In this document: positions 11,301 through 20,706 of the stretch, piece after piece | How positions within the stretch are numbered: the stretch's first letter is position 1 | Layout of the letters: every line of letters begins with the position of its first letter | The notes under the pieces: generated by a model | What the model was told of the DNA's origin: nothing | The model's input: the letters and a program-made list of their open reading frames with translations, nothing else | Databases searched by the model: none | NCBI GenBank assembly: GCA_963082975.1 | Contig: OY720347.1 | Span: 12,072,225-12,136,224 of the forward strand | Direction: 5' to 3' | DNA length: 64,000 nucleotides | From: Labia minor | Lineage: Eukaryota; Arthropoda; Insecta; Dermaptera; Spongiphoridae | Made by a program: the position numbers and the translations under genes

Positions 11301-13394
11301 CGTGAGATTTGCAGTGTTAAAAAATTAATTCTGGTACTTTCAGCGATCAATCAAGCTGAAATTCTATATATAGCAGTTTTATACAATCTTTAATCATGTG
11401 AAAAATTATCAAACATATATCTTTATTTTTACGGTCAGTTTAGAGGGGAAAAAATCAAAACGTTGTAAGTAATGACCCTCTTCCGGTTGAGTTACATTTC
11501 TCAAAAGTTGATAGAAAACTACAAATTTTGAATAATGCTCATGTACCAAATTTCATCATTCTAGCTCAAACCGTTTTTGCGTAATCTTGGTTACATACAT
11601 ACACACATACACACGCACACAGACATTTTTCTCAACCTTAATGAAAATGATTCAGGAACCTTCAAAACGTATAAAAACATCAAAATCTCGACATCGAAAA
11701 TTTTCGTGATCGCAATACTATCTCTTACGAGATAGTAAAAAAGGTAAGATGATTTTGCGATCAAGCTTTTTAAACATGGTTCTAAAAAAAAAAAGAAAGG
11801 AAAGATGATTTTGAATTTTTATCTGTTAAAATTTATAGGGGGCGAATTATGACGCCGGCCTTACGAAGTGGGAGTTTGGTCCCAAAAGGTTGAGAACCAC
11901 TATTCTAAATTAAGGATTAGAGAACAATTCTTGAATGATGATGTAGTTTTGGTACTCTTTCAAAAACTACTGCAAAGAAATCGTTCACTCACTTTTGTCG
12001 ACCGGTTATTAAATAAGCTGGAGTGTCTCCACTCGACTATCTCGCAATTTGAATTGGATTAATTAACATATATTATATTTAAATTAAATTTATTAATTAA
12101 TTAAAATTAATAAATAATATTTATTAAATCAGCGCATGTTTAGCTCTTTGTTGATAACACCACGTCACGTGTTTACGCGTGAGATTTGCAATGTTAAATA
12201 ATTAATTCTGGTACTTTCAGCTATTCAATCAAGCTGAAATTCTATATATAGCAGTTTTATACAATTTTTAATCATGTGAAAAACTATCAAACATATACCT
12301 TTATTTTTACGGTCACTTTAGAGGAAAAAAAATGAAAACGTGGTAGGTAATGACCCTCTTCCGGTTGAGCTACATTTCTCAAAAGTGATAAAAATAGTAC
12401 AAATTTTGAATAATACCCATGTACCAAATTTCATGATTCTAGCTCAAACCGTTTTTGGGTAACCTTGTCTACATACATGCACACACACACATACACACAG
12501 ACATTTTTCTCAACCTTAGTGAAAATGATTCAGGGACCTTCAAAACGTATAAAAACATCAAAAATCTCAACATCAAAAATTTTCTTGATCGCAATATTAT
12601 CTCTAGCGAGATAGTAAAAAGTTGTTGCATTTTTACCGACCGACGATAGTAAGGGAGTTATTGTTTTCACACCAAATTTCACATGTGGAGATTTTTACAT
12701 ATCTCCACGAATCATATTTATTAGTTTTTTCTTGGTTTAAAATTATATGACGTCATCCAGCCATTCATGACGTCACAGCCTGGTCTTTCATATATATTAT
12801 AAATAAAATAAAATTAAAAATGTTTATATTTATTATTTATGTATCCATATCTGTTTTTTTTATTACATTAATAGATATATTAAAATTATTTGAAATTGTT
12901 TCTGTAGCAGGAAATTAATTTACTTCAAACCGTCGGTCGGTTCGGACCTGGCCACAGGTCAACTTATTTTGAAAAATTTTAGCAGCCTCGATATTAGTAA
13001 TGAATTAAATATTACTTTCTGCCGGAAAAATATATTTTAAAAATGATGTAAAAAATAAAATCATATAATTTTTTATCAAAATATAATTTTTTTCATAAAT
13101 ATTTGATTGATTTTCTAATTTAAAATTATAAATTTATAGAAAAATTTCAGCAGTAAGAGAGAGAGAGAGAATATGATAAGATAAGAAAATATTGTTGAAC
13201 ATTGAACCACTTTAGTTTTATAATAAATAAATATCTAAATATTTAAATAAATTTTGGCATTTATATATATATTATTCTATTAAATTATCAATTTAAATAT
13301 TAATTGTATATTTTTGATTAATGAAATTTTAATTTTAAAAATTTCAATAAAACTACAGTTTACATATTAATTTCTATTAAAATAATATATACAC

Positions 13395-13440
<46 letters not shown>

Positions 13441-15096
13441 CAATCACTGATAAATAATTATTATAAGAACAGATTAAATTAAACGAGTTAGAATTGGAGA
13501 AAATATTAATAAATTTAACAAATAATTTTTAAAATTCAAATTTTATTTAAGTACTTAATATTCATTTAAATAAATAATCAAACAATTTAGTTTATATTTT
13601 AATTAAATTTTTCTTCAGATTGAATTAATAGAAAATAATAATAATAATATAGTGAAGTAAGTGGTTATGAAATGAATTAACAAATCAAATATTTCATAGA
13701 ACAGACATTATTAATATGTACTATTATTAAAAAAAAATTCTTATTGATACTTGAATAGATTTATAAATTATAAATCTCTTTTCTAAATAATCTAAGTTGT
13801 GTCAAACCATATGTATGAGTATTAACCATTAGTATGATATTACTTGAATGATTTTGTCTCTTCCAAGTGTTTCTTTATAAATTTTATTTAATGATTTTTT
13901 ATATCGATAAATTTCATTAAAATTATATATTATAATAATAATAATCCACCCTTTGAAGATTATTATTTTTAGAATTTTTACTATCTCGCCATTAAAATTT
14001 TCAATGTCGAGATTTTGATGTTTTTATACGTTTTGAAGGTTCCTGAATCATTTTCTCTAAGGTTGAGAAAAATATCTGAATGTGTGAATGTGTGTATGTA
14101 TAAAGACAAGATTACGCAAAAACGGTTTGAGTTAGAATAATGAAATTTGGTATTCGGGCATTATTCAAAATTTGTAGTTTTCTATCAATTTTTAAGAAAT
14201 GTAGCTCAACCGGAAGAAGGTCATTACCTACAACGTTTTGATTTTTTTTCCTCTTAAGTGACCGTAAAAATAAGGATATATGTTTAATACTTTTCCACAT
14301 GATTAAAAATTGTATAAAACTACGAATTAATTTTTTAACACTTCAAATCACGCGCCAACACGTGACGTGGGCCATCAACAAAGAGCCAAACATGCGCTGA
14401 TTTAATAAATATTATTTATTAATATTCATTTATAATTTATAATTAATTAAATTTAATTTAAATATAATATATTATGTTATTTAATTCAATTCAAATTTGC
14501 GAGATAGTCGAGTGGACACACTCCAGCTTATTTTATTTTTATTAATAGATTATCTTTCATTTTAGAATGTCATTCATAAATTTCTACTAATAAACTAATG
14601 AGTTGATAAATAAAGAGTTAAGTAACATATACAATACCTAAAATAAAAATGGATAACCAAATTCTTATTTTTATTTTATCTTTGACTTTTCAGATAAAAA
14701 ATAATTATAATATATTTGGCTCAGATTAATCTACATTTTATAGATAATATACTCACTATACAGAAAATATTATTTATTGATTTATATATATGTATATATT
14801 AAAATTAAAAATATTTTTGAATGTGAAATGTGTGTTTGTATTAATAAATAAATTGCATATTACCTCCTTCAATATAGAAACATGCATCAAGAGCACTGCT
14901 CATACAAACTTGAGTGGATGCCTTAGTACTGCATTCAGAACTTGATCCTTTACATTTCAAGCATTCAAGAGCTGAAAAAAGGTTATTTAATATTATTTCT
15001 TAGACATTAAATTCAATATAAATTTTTACCATAAGAATTGTAACACAGTCCTAAAACAAGAACACCGATGAAAAGCAAAATGCTGTTCGATTTCAT
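5334..15096 (-). CDS. Ly6-1: Ly6/uPAR three-finger protein, GPI-anchored type
   Basis: Exons 15096-15030, 14971-14864 and 5542-5334 join to 127 residues, both introns phase 1. Exon 1 encodes the signal peptide MKSNSILLFIGVLVLGLCYN. Exon 2 starts ALECLKCKG. Exon 3 contains WQDCGVSFMCQD and CLECKEDSCNN, then about 20 hydrophobic residues (IPQTIISPILIISLILFLYL), a GPI-attachment signal. Ten Cys are placed as in Ly6 domains (CxxC start, CxxC near the end, final CN), predicting five disulfides and an outer-leaflet protein. Intron 2 is 9.3 kb and carries the decayed LTR element and its nested insertions. The link between exons 2 and 3 rests on matching phase and domain, and on the absence of any other minus-strand Ly6 exon between them. 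The ligand is unknown. The most divergent member, with Ly6-7 and -8. Confidence 0.85.
6006..6921. mobile_element. pogo/Tigger-like MITE with TA target site
   Basis: The terminal inverted repeats are cacctgtccctcgtt and aacgggggacaggtg, with TA at 6004-6005 and 6922-6923. Inside, the tracts tttacacgg recur near both ends, as in Tigger-type elements. It carries no coding capacity and splits the 5' LTR. It is itself split by a family A copy. Confidence 0.8.
6081..6662 (+). mobile_element. family A repeat (A2), nested
   Basis: Runs from taagctggagtgtctccact to atactatctctagtaaaaa. It sits inside the TA-flanked element, which sits inside the 5' LTR, which sits in the Ly6-1 intron. Confidence 0.85.
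7033..7756 (+). other. leader region of the LTR element
   Basis: Lies between the 5' LTR and gag. It starts with the possible primer-binding site. Positions 7090-7240 are less AT-rich than the rest. No ORF is supported. The last bases before gag are A-rich (aaaaaaATGT). Confidence 0.5.
7757..8641 (+). CDS. errantivirus-type Gag ORF (intact, 294 aa)
   Basis: A continuous ATG-to-stop frame of 294 codons. Residues 30-190 show the insect gypsy/errantivirus capsid layout: IIPEFFGDLQTLPRFIK near the start, then LIISKIKGEAANKLTG, NWETLKAYLIETYSDKESI, QTPIEFYNKI, and LLIGLRDPIGQYMR. The basic, Asn/Pro-rich C-terminal third has no CCHC zinc knuckle, as is usual for errantiviral Gag. It would form the particle core. 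The frame is open although pol is absent and env is decayed, so it is either young, recently recombined, or kept for another reason. Confidence 0.85.
   Translation: MSNSPTDNTDATLPVQTSAHPQLHPLQFKQEYMEIIPEFFGDLQTLPRFIKTSDIIINQFFNFNDPSDFHNHLIIHLIISKIKGEAANKLTGSNSKNWETLKAYLIETYSDKESIYELIIEMASMKQTRNQTPIEFYNKITSKLQSMIAIIELNFDEMIKISLQEFSTRFTLRILLIGLRDPIGQYMRIRDPQSLGAALNMLRNYFQYESRESKQNFTTSNIQVHRRNKQTNQNYKLVKKPSKTFTPTRHSRNNQNFIPLLSQTRPPRKFFPTKAETKHPPETNYIHSDDESLS
8666..8885. mobile_element. foldback (palindromic) MITE with 14-bp target duplication
   Basis: Two arms of about 100 bases are inverted copies (ataagggaattttgtaaat... / ...atttacaaaattctcttat), with a short loop around gactgaagaaataac. The 14 bases aaatattagaaatt occur on both sides (8652-8665 and 8886-8899). 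The inner arm contains the acgtttcgattgc type motif. Inserted 25 bases after the gag stop. Confidence 0.8.
9657..9850. mobile_element. TA-flanked MITE, family gggtgacc
   Basis: The ends are gggtgacca / tggtcaccc, with TA duplicated at 9655-9656 and 9851-9852. It has no coding capacity. Other copies: 18096-18292, 33181-33370, 35606-35729, with partial ones at 17923-18033 and 42443-42490. TA flanks and size fit a Tc1/mariner-type MITE. Confidence 0.85.
10400..10532. mobile_element. GC-rich miniature element of unknown class
   Basis: A GC-rich block (tttacggcgccccgggca ... tagagcggcccctgttacc) interrupts the env-like remnant. The ends are not clear inverted repeats, so its class is open. Confidence 0.4.
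10690..10936 (+). repeat. 3' LTR of the errantivirus-like element
   Basis: About 250 bases, matching the 5' copy from atcaccgacacaagtg to cttaact. It is uninterrupted here. A hAT element starts 70 bases downstream. Confidence 0.7.
11006..11902. mobile_element. hAT-type MITE with 8-bp target duplication
   Basis: The inverted ends are tagtgattctcaacct and aggttgagaaccacta. The target duplication is ttctaaat (10998-11005 and 11903-11910). The interior has gggggcgatagtta-like tracts and is split by family A copy A3. Without A3 it is under 300 bases and non-coding. Confidence 0.9.
11123..11741 (+). mobile_element. family A repeat (A3), nested in a hAT
   Basis: Full-length copy from tagctggagtgtctccactc to gagatagtaaaaa, inserted in the hAT element at 11006-11902. 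Its CA-rich microsatellite tract is near 11593-11625. Confidence 0.85.
12014..12620 (+). mobile_element. family A repeat (A4)
   Basis: Full-length copy. It starts taagctggagtgtctccact and ends ctctagcgagatagtaaaaa. It is followed after about a dozen bases by family B copy B1. Confidence 0.85.
12632..12968 (+). mobile_element. family B repeat, internally deleted (B1)
   Basis: Begins ttaccgaccgacgatagtaa and ends ccgtcggtcggttcggacct with ggccacaggtcaactta. The middle, including the gtcc tract, is missing compared with the copy at 48167-48809. Confidence 0.75.
12970..13975. other. AT-rich intron DNA
   Basis: Lies within intron 2 of Ly6-1. Holds an (AT)n run at about 13399-13438 and a gagagagaga tract at 13155. 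Positions 13912-13975 duplicate 2195-2258. No gene is seen. Confidence 0.5.
13976..14530 (-). mobile_element. family A repeat (A5)
   Basis: Minus-oriented copy from ttttactatctcgccattaa to agtggacacactccagctta. It shares its 5' flanking sequence with copy A1, so the two arose by duplication of a larger piece, not by two independent insertions. Confidence 0.8.
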
Positions 15097-15179
15097 GGTT
15101 GTCCTTCAATTGTGCGATAAGTTGAGTATTATAAATATCAACTGAATGATTTATTATATTAATTTAAGATTAATAACAT

Positions 15180-15564
15180 TCGAGAAAGTATAGATTAGGG
15201 AAATAATAATCTAGAAAAAAATACACCGCTTAATTCAAATTTATTGCTCAAAGGGATCCCTGATTCCAGATCCTTTTGATAAAATAAATTCGATTAATTT
15301 TTTTGGTAATTTGTTTAGGTTAATTGTCATGTCATGGATTAAACTTTGCCAGTAGATTCCTTTTTTTTCCAAAGAAACTCTCCTTATCCATTCCGGGTCG
15401 CTTCTAGTTTACGAGATAAAAAGTATTTATGTTTGACAGATTAGCTGCTTATAAACCTCGAAATGTGCAGCGATTAAGAAATGTTTTATTAACTAATTCA
15501 CTACTTATTAACTAATTTTCGGTTTTTTCGGTTCGGTTTGGATATAGGAAAATTATTTAATTTT
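15180..15564. repeat. dispersed repeat of unknown class (family C)
   Basis: Contains ggttcggtttggatatag, and on the other side sequence around gattaaactttgccagtag and gcttctagtttacgagat. Related blocks occur at 27230-27620 and near 49690 (atatccaaaccgaacc). No coding content or clear ends are seen. Confidence 0.45.
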
Positions 15565-16188
15565 TACCGACCCCCCCACCATAGTAAGGGAGGTATTGTT
15601 TTCACACCAAATTTCACATGTGGAGATTTTTACATATCTCCACGAATCATGCATTTTCTTAACAGAAAAAAGTATTTTTAGCATGATGTCTGTCCGTCCG
15701 TCCGCCCGTCCGTATAGATGTGTACAGCCTGAACGGCTCAACGGATTTTGATGAAATTTGGTATATTTACTTATAATGCATCAGTGGGATGAATTGATCA
15801 ACTTTTTGTGCAAATCCGGAAACCAGAAGTGGTAGTATTAGCGATCGACGATAGGAAGGGAAGGGTTATTTTCGCACCAAATTTCACATAAGGAGATTTT
15901 TTACATATCACCACGAATCATGTACTTTGTATTGGTTTTATTCTCGAGAAAAATCATTTTTATTAGTTTTTTTCTTAATTTAAAATTATATGACGTCATC
16001 CAGCCATTCATAACGTCACAGCCTGGTCTTACATATATATTATAAATAAAATAAAATTAAAAATATTTATGTTATATGCCTATCTGTTTTTTATTACATT
16101 AATAGATATATTAAAATTATTTGAAATTGTTTCTGTAGCTGGAAATTAATTTATTTCAAACCGTCGGTCGGTTCGGACCTGGCCACAG
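15565..16188 (+). mobile_element. family B repeat (B2)
   Basis: Near full-length. It holds the gtccgtccgtccgcccgtcc tract at 15690-15712, the gacgtcatccagccattcat segment and the end cggtcggttcggacctggcc. It is fused directly to a family A 3' part at 16189. Confidence 0.8.
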
Positions 16189-16483
16189 ATAATGACCCTT
16201 TTCCGGTTAAGTTACATTTCTCAAAAGTTGATAGAAAACTACAAATTTTGAATAATAGCCGTATACCAAATTTCATTATTCTAGCTCAAACCGTTTTTGC
16301 GTAATCTTGTCTACTCACCCACCCACACACACACACGCACAGACACACACACACGCACAGACACACACACACACACACACATAGAGAGAGACATTTTTCT
16401 CAACCTTAGTGAAAATGATTAAGGAACCTTTAAAACTTATAAAAACATCAAAATCTCGACATCGAAAATTTTCGTGATCTATT
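16189..16483 (+). mobile_element. family A repeat, 3' half (A6), fused to family B
   Basis: Starts mid-element at ataatgacccttttccggtt, includes an expanded cacaca/gaca microsatellite (16317-16390) and stops at attttcgtgatc. The A/B junction suggests recombination or insertion of one family into the other. Confidence 0.75.
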
Positions 16484-16581
16484 ACTACTATTAAAAATAC
16501 AATTTATACAAAATTTTTAAATGAAAAAATTCATTTCTTCAAAATATGTTTAAATTTTAATACAAATAAGCAAACATAATA

Positions 16582-17112
16582 CAGTAGAACCTCGATAACT
16601 CAAACCTCGGTAACTTAAAAACCTCTATAACTTCAAAAAAATAATATGTTCCCTACCCATCAGAGCCCAAATCCTCAATAACTTAAAATACACAACCTCT
16701 ATAACTTAAATAAGTAATCTCTGTATTGGCCCTCAGAAGCTGAAATCTTGAAGAAACAAGAATCAGGAGAAAGTCTTAAATGTAAAAGACGAAAAATTAC
16801 CGAATTCCCTAATTTAGAATTCAGAACAATGTTTGTTTACGTGGTTCAAACAGTGTTGAAACAAAAACATCAGTGTTAGTGGACCCATACTCAAAGAAAA
16901 AGCTGAAGAGTTCGCTAATTCGCTGAAAATCAAAAATTTTAAAGCCAGCAATGGCTGGTTAGAGAATTTTAAGAAACGACATGATTTAGCCTCTAAAAAA
17001 ATGTTATTAACCTATCCGCCTATCCCTAACATAGACCCTTGATAACTTAAAACCTCTATAACTTAAAATATTTTGTGTTTCCCTTGGACTTTAACTTATC
17101 GAGGTTCTACTG
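16582..17112 (+). mobile_element. pogo/Tigger-type element, internally deleted
   Basis: The ends are cagtagaacctcgataact and acttatcgaggttctactg. The interior keeps a decayed CENP-B/pogo DNA-binding domain, readable near 16880-16985 as NFKASNGWLENFKKRHDL. No DDE domain remains. A shorter relative in the other orientation lies at 28750-28910. Confidence 0.9.
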
Positions 17113-17469
17113 AATTAATAATATTAGAAATGTGATGAAAAAAATAAAATAAAAATATTTTTGTTTTTACACATTGAGATAATTTTTATTTATGAATATT
17201 TTATTAATAATACAGTTAATTAAACTCTTTACTTATATGATCAATGGTTAATAAAATTTAATATAAAACTATTCTAAATATATTAATACATATTTATTGA
17301 ATAAGTAATTCATATTTTCTAATAATCATTTTATTTTGTTAATACTCGTATAAAATTTGATATTTAAAAGAATAACACTTTTGTACAGGATAGTTACATG
17401 ATATACAAATAACTTATATTCGATTATATATTAATAATATTAATACTGACAGGGGTTTATGGCATAGGG

Positions 17470-17917
17470 CAGAGGTTCTTAAACTGTGGTCCGCGAATCC
17501 TTTACTGGGGGTCCGCAAAGCCATCGTACAGGTGCACGAGAAAATGATGAGTCAGTTAAAACTTTAATTAATATAAAAGAAGCGATGGCATGGCTTTGTG
17601 AGGAAACAGAGATCAAATACCCAAATTCAACGAAATGTGCAAGAAAACTATTTCTACCGTTTCCATCTTCATATTTAGCTGAATTTTCTTTCTTCAATAT
17701 TATAATTTCTAATAAAATGTGTTCTACTATAAGCAAAAAAATCGTTATTCACCAATCACTTTTAGAAATATCCATCATATATCCTTGTTCTTATGAGATC
17801 GTAAGACAGAAATTAACTAATAAAATGACGTAAAGTACCTAAAGTTGGGATGGGGTCCGTCAAAAATTTTTTTTTCCAAGTGGGGGTCCGCGGAGTACAA
17901 AGGTTTAAGAACCTCTG
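17470..17917 (+). mobile_element. hAT-derived element with 8-bp target duplication and transposase C-terminus
   Basis: The inverted ends are cagaggttcttaaactgtgg and its partner ending ggtttaagaacctctg. The target duplication is gcataggg (17462-17469 and 17918-17925). A plus-strand frame at 17541-17740 reads NSTKCARKLFLPFPSSYLAE, the start of the hAT dimerisation domain, so this is an internally deleted autonomous element. The target itself is the end of a gggtgacc-family MITE. Confidence 0.9.
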
Positions 17918-17922
17918 GCATA

Positions 17923-18033
17923 GGGTGACTATATTTTTAGGACCAAATTGAAAAATTTTTGCAAAAAAGTACTAAATGTCCTAAATGTTTAAAAAAAGGG
18001 ACAATAGGCTGTCCCGATTCTTTTTAAATTTTC
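17923..18033. mobile_element. partial gggtgacc-family MITE
   Basis: Starts gggtgactatatttttagga and stops at ggctgtcccg, where errantiviral env-like sequence begins. The hAT at 17470 inserted into its left end. Confidence 0.65.
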
Positions 18034-18292
18034 CAAAATTTGGTCATATCTTTTTCTATTGCCGGTGATTGATTTAATTATACTACCTATACATAGGGAG
18101 ACCATATTTCGAAAACACCAATCCGGGACAAACGGTTTAACGTTTTTTTTTCTTTTTAGAACGAAATTGAAAAAATTTTGAAAAAAATTACGAAATATCC
18201 TAAATGTTTAAAAAACAGGACAATAGGCTGTCCCGAAGACTTTTTTCGGGACGCTGGGACAGAGCACCTAAAAACGGGACGTTTGGTTACCC
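18034..18292 (-). mobile_element. inverted errantivirus env fragment carrying a gggtgacc MITE
   Basis: 18034-18095 is the reverse complement of about 9853-9925, and the MITE at 18096-18292 sits at the same junction as in the copy at 9657-9850. The MITE insertion therefore predates the duplication or spread of this retroelement sequence. Confidence 0.75.
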
Positions 18293-18694
18293 TAGTTTAT
18301 GGTGACGAAGCCTTTTCTCCAGATGCCAAGAGCACGAAGACTATACTATCGGATTAGCTATTTTAAAGTAGAAGAATAAATATTAAACATAAAATCAAAA
18401 TCTGCAAATTTAAAATTTACAACTAACTGATTAGGCATTATGTCTTTGAATTAATTTTTATTATTAAGATAAAACACAAATTATTATAAGTAAGTATTAT
18501 ATAATATTTTTTATTAAATTTTATATTTACAATTTTTTTATCATAAAAAATAGACATTTTAAATATATGTTAGAATAATACAATTTTCAAATGATATTAA
18601 TTATTATTAATTTATTTTTCATGTCCTAATTCTTTACAAAAGTTTATACTTTAAATGTTTATTATTTGATGTATTATGTATTATGCATTATGAA

Positions 18695-19896
18695 TTATGT
18701 ATTGAGAATTCCGTTGCAGCCTTCCTCTGGACATTCTTCACAGGATAGATTGTCTTCAAAGGGCAATGTGTTGTTCATTATAGTATAACAATTTCCCATT
18801 GCACCACATAAACGAATTGTATGAATGTAGATATCATAAACTGAAAAAAAAAAATTTTATTTTTAAATAATTAACAAAAACAACCACTATATTCTAATAT
18901 TAGGTAATATTCTAAAAATATAATATTCATTTTTTTGATAAAATCAGTCAGGTGATATTTTTTGAATAAGTATTTATTTTTTATATATGTAATTTGTTTA
19001 ATATATATATGTAGTAATGTGGAAAGGGGTTGGATCGTTGTCTAGGGGTAAATTATCTCGATATAGCAACAACACAGAATCTAAGAGCAGAGTCCAAAAC
19101 CGAATCCCCTGCGGGAGTTAGCGTTCCAATTTATATCTTAATCCCGCTCCTAGTCGGTTGTCGGGAGAAGGGGGTGGGAGACTTTTTCCTAGTCGTTAAT
19201 AAAGGCCCGTCTCAAGCATAATCAGCGTTGAGGGAGACCCGCGGCCAATTTCCACTACCCTATGGTTGCATTCTTACAACCAGGGACAAGGGAGTGGAGT
19301 GAGGAGGTTGAAACACCCTTGTCGCCAACATCCCTTGACTTCAATTTCAACTCCCACATATATATATATACATATATATAATAAAAGAAAAAAGAATTTA
19401 AACATATAAATATATATATCATCTTTAGTATTAAACTAATTAATTAAATTTATAATTAATACAAAACTAATTGAATTACCACTCGCTGTGTAGGTTGTAC
19501 AGGCATCGAAACGTTCTGGACAATCACCAAGCTCTTGATCAATCATATCTCGACATCTCATATTATATGGTGGTAAATCTTGACATTGATAACAACGAAT
19601 AGCTGTTAAAAAGAGCAAGTCAATTAATGACATTTAATGGTATAAATTCATTTTATTATTAAAATTACCTAAGGTAATGAAATTATTCATAATTGGAAAA
19701 ATTCTATTAGGTAAAAAAATAGAATACTAACTAATTATAAAAACATGTATATATCTAATATGTACATACATTTATATATAATCATATAAATTCTAGTATA
19801 CTGGCTCAATTGAAAGTATAAATATTAAAATTTTAATATATTTTATTAATTGTCGCTGATGAATTTTCATTGACAAAAAATTTTCTTAAACCAAAT

Positions 19897-19945
<49 letters not shown>

Positions 19946-20053
19946 CATTAAATATATTTATTAGATTTATTCAAGAAAGTACATAAATATTTTACCAAAA
20001 GTGAATGTAGCGCATAAAGAGGCCAGGCAAACCAAAAAAAGTATATTTTTCAT
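18695..20053 (-). CDS. Ly6-2: secreted Ly6/uPAR three-finger protein
   Basis: Exons 20053-19996, 19602-19480 and 18840-18695 join to 108 residues, introns in phase 1. The signal peptide is MKNILFLVCLASLCATFTFG. The domain begins AIRCYQCQDLPP and ends LSCEECPEEGCNG with only four more residues. All ten Cys of the family are present. There is no hydrophobic tail, so it should be secreted. NNT is a possible N-glycosylation site. Exon 1 and its upstream DNA are closely copied in Ly6-4 (31589-31850), which marks them as duplicates. The receptor or partner is unknown. Confidence 0.9.
19021..19360 (+). mobile_element. GC-rich, possibly tRNA-derived SINE
   Basis: A block less AT-rich than its surroundings in intron 2 of Ly6-2. 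Positions 19033-19115 could contain an A-box-like ttgtctaggggtaaat and a B-box-like accgaatcccctgcggg. The tail is followed by an AT run. There is one copy only, so the assignment is tentative. Confidence 0.4.
19902..19944. repeat. (TA)n microsatellite in intron 1 of Ly6-2
   Basis: About 21 TA units. The paralogous site in Ly6-4 (31535) lacks the run, so it expanded after the duplication. Confidence 0.9.
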
Positions 20054-20170
20054 TTTGAAAACAAATTCAATAGTTCAAGATTACTTTCCAAATGATTATT
20101 TTGTCTACAGGTAATTATTTAAAACGTAAATGATTATTAATTATCTTTGTCAATCACTTGATTTGTTGCT

Positions 20171-20180
20171 TTATTATAAA
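20171..20180 (-). promoter_or_regulatory. candidate TATA box of Ly6-2
   Basis: Minus-strand tcctctTTTATAATAA lies about 120 bases before the ATG. The same block (gacgtcctctttata) is kept upstream of Ly6-4. Confidence 0.45.
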
Positions 20181-20706
20181 GAGGACGTCAATCAAAAAAA
20201 AAACCACTTGGAATAAAAAAATTAATTTAGATTTTAAAATTAGATATTATTTTTTTGAGATAAAATAATGGTTTATTTATTTTTTTTGGTAAAATATCAT
20301 CAAAATAATTTTATGCATATTTAATTAAATTAAATTATTTATGTATGCATACATTTATAATAAATGAAATTAAAAATTTTAAACTAATTTATAAAAAATA
20401 TGAATTTTTTTCACTTCCCTAAAAGAGCTGAAATTTTGCATACATATATAATAACTCTGATGACAATGCAATATTCAGGTTCATCCCACCTCGGAGCTAT
20501 TTAATATTTTTAAAATTGTACTAGAAATCTATAAATTGAAAGGCCTATTATATTGGAATATATAATATATAATTGTTAGAGATTAGGTAAGTTAAATATT
20601 AAAAAAATTAAAAAATTAAAACAAAAATATAAGGAATTTATTTTATTTGAAATATGGAGTGAATTTTATATTATCCATAAATTTATATAATTTTTGTCTT
20701 ATTAAA

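Noticed and set aside
12455-12649. Frame beginning with His-Thr repeats (also similar frames in other family A copies)
   Set aside because: Translation of the cacaca microsatellite inside family A.
17479-17833. Open frames on both strands in the hAT at 17470-17917
   Set aside because: Only a short segment resembles a transposase. The frames start in the terminal repeat without a proper start codon.
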